The notes under the pieces were generated by a model. That model did not search any database, had not been told where the DNA came from, and saw only the letters and a program-made list of their open reading frames with translations. Shown here in pieces: positions 5,301-6,285 of a stretch of DNA of 6,285 nt (position 1 is its first letter; each line of letters opens with the position of its first letter). Location: assembly GCA_964439135.1 (NCBI GenBank), contig CAYTNN010000247.1, forward strand, positions 1-6,285, given 5' to 3'. This stretch comes from JAFGPJ01 sp964439135 (lineage in GTDB: Bacteria > Planctomycetota > Phycisphaerae > Sedimentisphaerales > Anaerobacaceae). Made by a program: the position numbers and the translations under genes.

Positions 5301-6172
5301 TGATCGAGGCGATAATCGTGGAGGTCGAGCATTCCAAAGTGACGTCTCTCGGGATCGAGCTATCGACGAACCCTCAGGCGTTTGGGACGTTAGGCGAAAA
5401 TGCAATCACGGCACTGAGCAATTTGACTAATATCGGAACGCATGGCTCGGCAGCCGGGACCATATCGTCCAGTAGTGGCGTGAACGCCACAGGATCGGGA
5501 TCAGTGCTTGGCGTCGGAACCGACATTTACGCCTTGATTGACTTCCTTATTAAGACAACCAACGCCAAGGTTCTGAATCAGCAAACACTCTGGACCAAGG
5601 ACAATGAGCAGGCGAATTTCTTCAAGGGCAGCGAAGTGGCGTTCCGGGGCAGCGAATCAATAACGCAGCAGACCACCAGCCAAAACATTAACTTCGACAG
5701 GGTCGGTATGGAACTGCGGGCCCGACCGAGTATCACCCCCGAAGACAATGTAGATATGATTGTCAACGTCGAGATTTCCCAGTTGACCTCAGATCTTGTA
5801 AACGATCAGCCCGTCAGGACCGTAATGGAGACCACAACCAACATGATCGTGCGGGACGGCCAAACGCTTCTGCTCGGCGGCATCCTCTTTCAAAAGGAAA
5901 GTATGATCGAGCACAAGCTTCCACTGCTCGGGGATGTACCGCTGGTCGGGGGACTTTTCCGGCATACCGAGGTCAATCTGGCGAACAGCGAGATGTTCGT
6001 ATTCATGACGCCACGCGTGATCGACGAACCCAACGCCGCTTTGCCCGAGGCAACAGGTTCGCGGGAAAAGCTGGACGAGATCCGGGAAGGATTGAACACC
6101 TCTTTGGAGGGCCTCTCCGGACGAGCACCGGACGACAAGTCCCGTGGCGCCGCTACGAATGAGACCGATTAG
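2381..6172 (+). CDS. gspD: Giant GspD/PilQ-type secretin with about eight N1-type modules
   Basis: 1263 residues, about twice a usual GspD. It forms the outer-membrane channel of a type II secretion or type IV pilus-like machine. In order: hydrophobic segment 7-21; acidic Pro-rich linker with DANEP repeats (28-97); N0/STN-like domain (98-173); eight secretin_N-type modules at about 199-258, 264-381, 400-459, 468-574, 581-647, 652-737, 744-835 and 841-968; secretin barrel domain 971-1215; and a 48-residue hydrophilic tail. The barrel opens with KQVVIEAIIVEVEHSK and carries the diagnostic PLLGDVPLVGGLF (1181-1193), ending MFVFMTPRVID. Most modules show '[FI]xLxYxDPxx[IV]...L' and end '...I..LD'. 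Modules 1+2 and 3+4 are a tandem duplication. Modules 2, 4, 6, 7 and 8 carry low-complexity loops (S/P/K, S/Y/R/G, Y/S/G/N, Y/E/K, N/G/D rich). GspD fits better than PilQ because no AMIN domain is evident. The long ORF is unbroken, unlike the genes before it. Confidence 0.95.
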   Translation: MERSKSIVLILVGIAVVLIVWRIGFYSPMPEQPEQPAEVAAAEPNKPGETREPGDANEPMVTFDANEPARSPDANEPESVVAASDGSEKSADSNEPMEALNLNDVPMKDILKKLADWTGKTIIPDDESKKLKVTIFAPDRLPRSEALSMIYAALRMKGCVAEFADNAIFLKPIAQAKLGEVPTIASDYPLAMIENKDQIVQKFFKLNNYSASQMGQILLPLIGEYGYVSANENTSSLAVIDTVKNLMRIGLLIEQYDVVEVAQLDTRIFEIQYGDPSEIVALLKTLLSSGASSSSGVPGLGPSEPKPRPGPPVGSSSSGSNSKDKNPSKSKTGGTATTVTIGTSRTPAMLIPETTYNWIIAKATAEDMEQIAGWIDKLDKDVPTILVDYPLSTIKNKNQVVQRFFRLKNYGSAQMAEIVTPLLTDAGLVTADQNTRTLFVVDTVQNLMRLEGIIEQFDVPEAEQTQQDTFEIYYGDPAEIVQVLRMLLSFDGTGGSSSGRDRNRSVGSSSYGRSSSSRYGSSSYGSSRGGSSPVTGTGQVPIVLIPEPNRRWIIARASAEDMKKIAEWIEKLDKEQTISREHETITLGYANVSEVALRLNEAIQQMPGTELQASVLVLPLTQARQIMIFGREEMRVMVKKLIAEIDVPTGMFETKVFKLKYADPDKVKENIEGLYEQEAGYSYSYGYSNSGYNRSSRNVETQDTVRVISFSTMNQITVIASPENMLKIAVQIEEWDIPLDLDQVKPRIFTLRNSDPVQIADLLTTLFSEQSSSTSDFFRRYYYGYGDEEEKKKIVGPLYGQLTFEEVPSTKKIIVISNVAGAYDVIEDLIKELDSQEMGEVPEVIELKYADPEDLTERLNALFVEPGQQARIRLTAQGLTGESAMDSTGDSNNNAGSNNDAQAGNNEYTPPWSGIGARSSMGVNAEMPISNVIGRVRFVPEPHTKSIMVLAPPEFMDAIRKLIDSLDVPGKQVVIEAIIVEVEHSKVTSLGIELSTNPQAFGTLGENAITALSNLTNIGTHGSAAGTISSSSGVNATGSGSVLGVGTDIYALIDFLIKTTNAKVLNQQTLWTKDNEQANFFKGSEVAFRGSESITQQTTSQNINFDRVGMELRARPSITPEDNVDMIVNVEISQLTSDLVNDQPVRTVMETTTNMIVRDGQTLLLGGILFQKESMIEHKLPLLGDVPLVGGLFRHTEVNLANSEMFVFMTPRVIDEPNAALPEATGSREKLDEIREGLNTSLEGLSGRAPDDKSRGAATNETD
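2543..2668 (+). repeat. DANEP repeats in the secretin N-terminal linker
   Basis: D-A-N-E-P occurs at residues 55-59, 64-68 and 73-77, exactly nine residues apart, and D-S-N-E-P at 92-96. The codons vary between copies (aacgagcct, aacgagccc, aatgagccg), so the motif looks maintained at protein level or old. It forms an acidic, proline-punctuated and probably disordered spacer between the membrane segment and N0. Confidence 0.8.
2921..4102 (+). repeat. Tandem duplication of about 600 bp inside the secretin (two-module unit)
   Basis: Residues 181-381 (2921-3523) and 382-574 (3524-4102) are two copies of the same pair of modules. Shared landmarks are DYPL..I.NK.Q, FF.L.NY, DTV.NLMR and IEQ.DV in the first half, then YGDP.EIV, a Ser-rich loop, and WIIA.A.AEDM..IA.WI.KLDK in the second. 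My ungapped hand count gives 42 identities in 77 residues over the first half. The loops between the halves differ in composition and length, so they diverged or expanded after duplication. Confidence 0.9.
3933..3962 (+). repeat. Perfect 15-bp tandem repeat in a secretin loop (2 copies)
   Basis: GTTACGGCAGTTCCA at 3933-3947 is repeated exactly at 3948-3962 and encodes two five-residue YGSS-type units. It lies in the Ser/Tyr/Arg/Gly-rich loop of module 4 (residues 490-538). The period is a multiple of three, so copy-number change would keep the frame. Confidence 0.9.
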
Positions 6173-6285
6173 GCTCAGGAACAGGACGGCGTAAAAACTA
6201 ATGACTGTCAACTATTAAAATTTAAGTAACACTGTCTAATTAAAATTCTCATCATCAAAAGCCTTCCTTCGACGAAATAATCAAT
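6173..6285. other. AT-rich sequence downstream of the secretin, no feature seen
   Basis: After the secretin TAG the base composition turns AT-rich. I see no hairpin followed by a T-run, no start with a ribosome site, and no repeat. The operon may end here or continue outside the window. Confidence 0.5.

Noticed and set aside
4774..5337. 187-codon minus-strand open frame inside the secretin
   Set aside because: It is antisense to well-conserved secretin modules 7-8, with Ser/Leu-rich shadow composition and no family resemblance.

Overview
The window looks like a metagenome-derived scaffold from the Planctomycetota, most likely a Phycisphaerae/Sedimentisphaerales-type bacterium. That is inference from three traits. 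There is a secreted DUF1080 (3-keto-disaccharide hydrolase) protein. Acidic, proline-rich post-signal linkers carry 'EPNQP/ANEP' motifs in two unrelated proteins. The secretin is very long, with many N-domains. No rRNA, tRNA, CRISPR or transposase is visible, so the lineage is not proven.

Layout. (1) 46-885, minus strand: an intact, secreted DUF1080-family protein with a good Shine-Dalgarno sequence and a possible sigma70-like promoter lying in a 14-bp tandem repeat. (2) 886-1265: an AT-rich intergenic region of about 380 bp with small dyads and no convincing gene. (3) 1266-1365: exactly 100 Ns, a scaffold gap of unknown true size. (4) 1366-6172, plus strand: the distal end of a type II secretion / type IV pilus-like operon in the order PilO/GspM-like tail (broken), PilP/GspC-like inner-membrane protein, secretin. 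This matches the end of the classical pilM-N-O-P-Q order. The first two genes overlap as ATGA. The secretin Shine-Dalgarno overlaps the TGA that ends the extended PilP/GspC-like frame. (5) 6173-6285: AT-rich tail without a recognisable gene or terminator.

How the genes would work together (family knowledge plus inference): the PilO/GspM-like and PilP/GspC-like proteins would form the inner-membrane/periplasmic assembly platform. The PilP/GspC-like homology-region domain would dock onto the N-terminal modules of the secretin, which forms the outer-membrane channel. The DUF1080 protein is an exported carbohydrate-active protein and could be a client of such a machine, but nothing in the sequence shows that.

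Main points of interest. The secretin has one N0-like domain followed by about eight N1-type modules, against the usual three in GspD, including a tandem duplication of about 600 bp and low-complexity loops. The PilP/GspC-like frame is interrupted by a single amber codon, with coding-like sequence continuing for 55 codons in the same frame. The PilO/GspM-like tail beside the gap needs two one-base frameshifts and one stop correction to read through, so either the sequence at the gap edge is poor or this operon is decaying.
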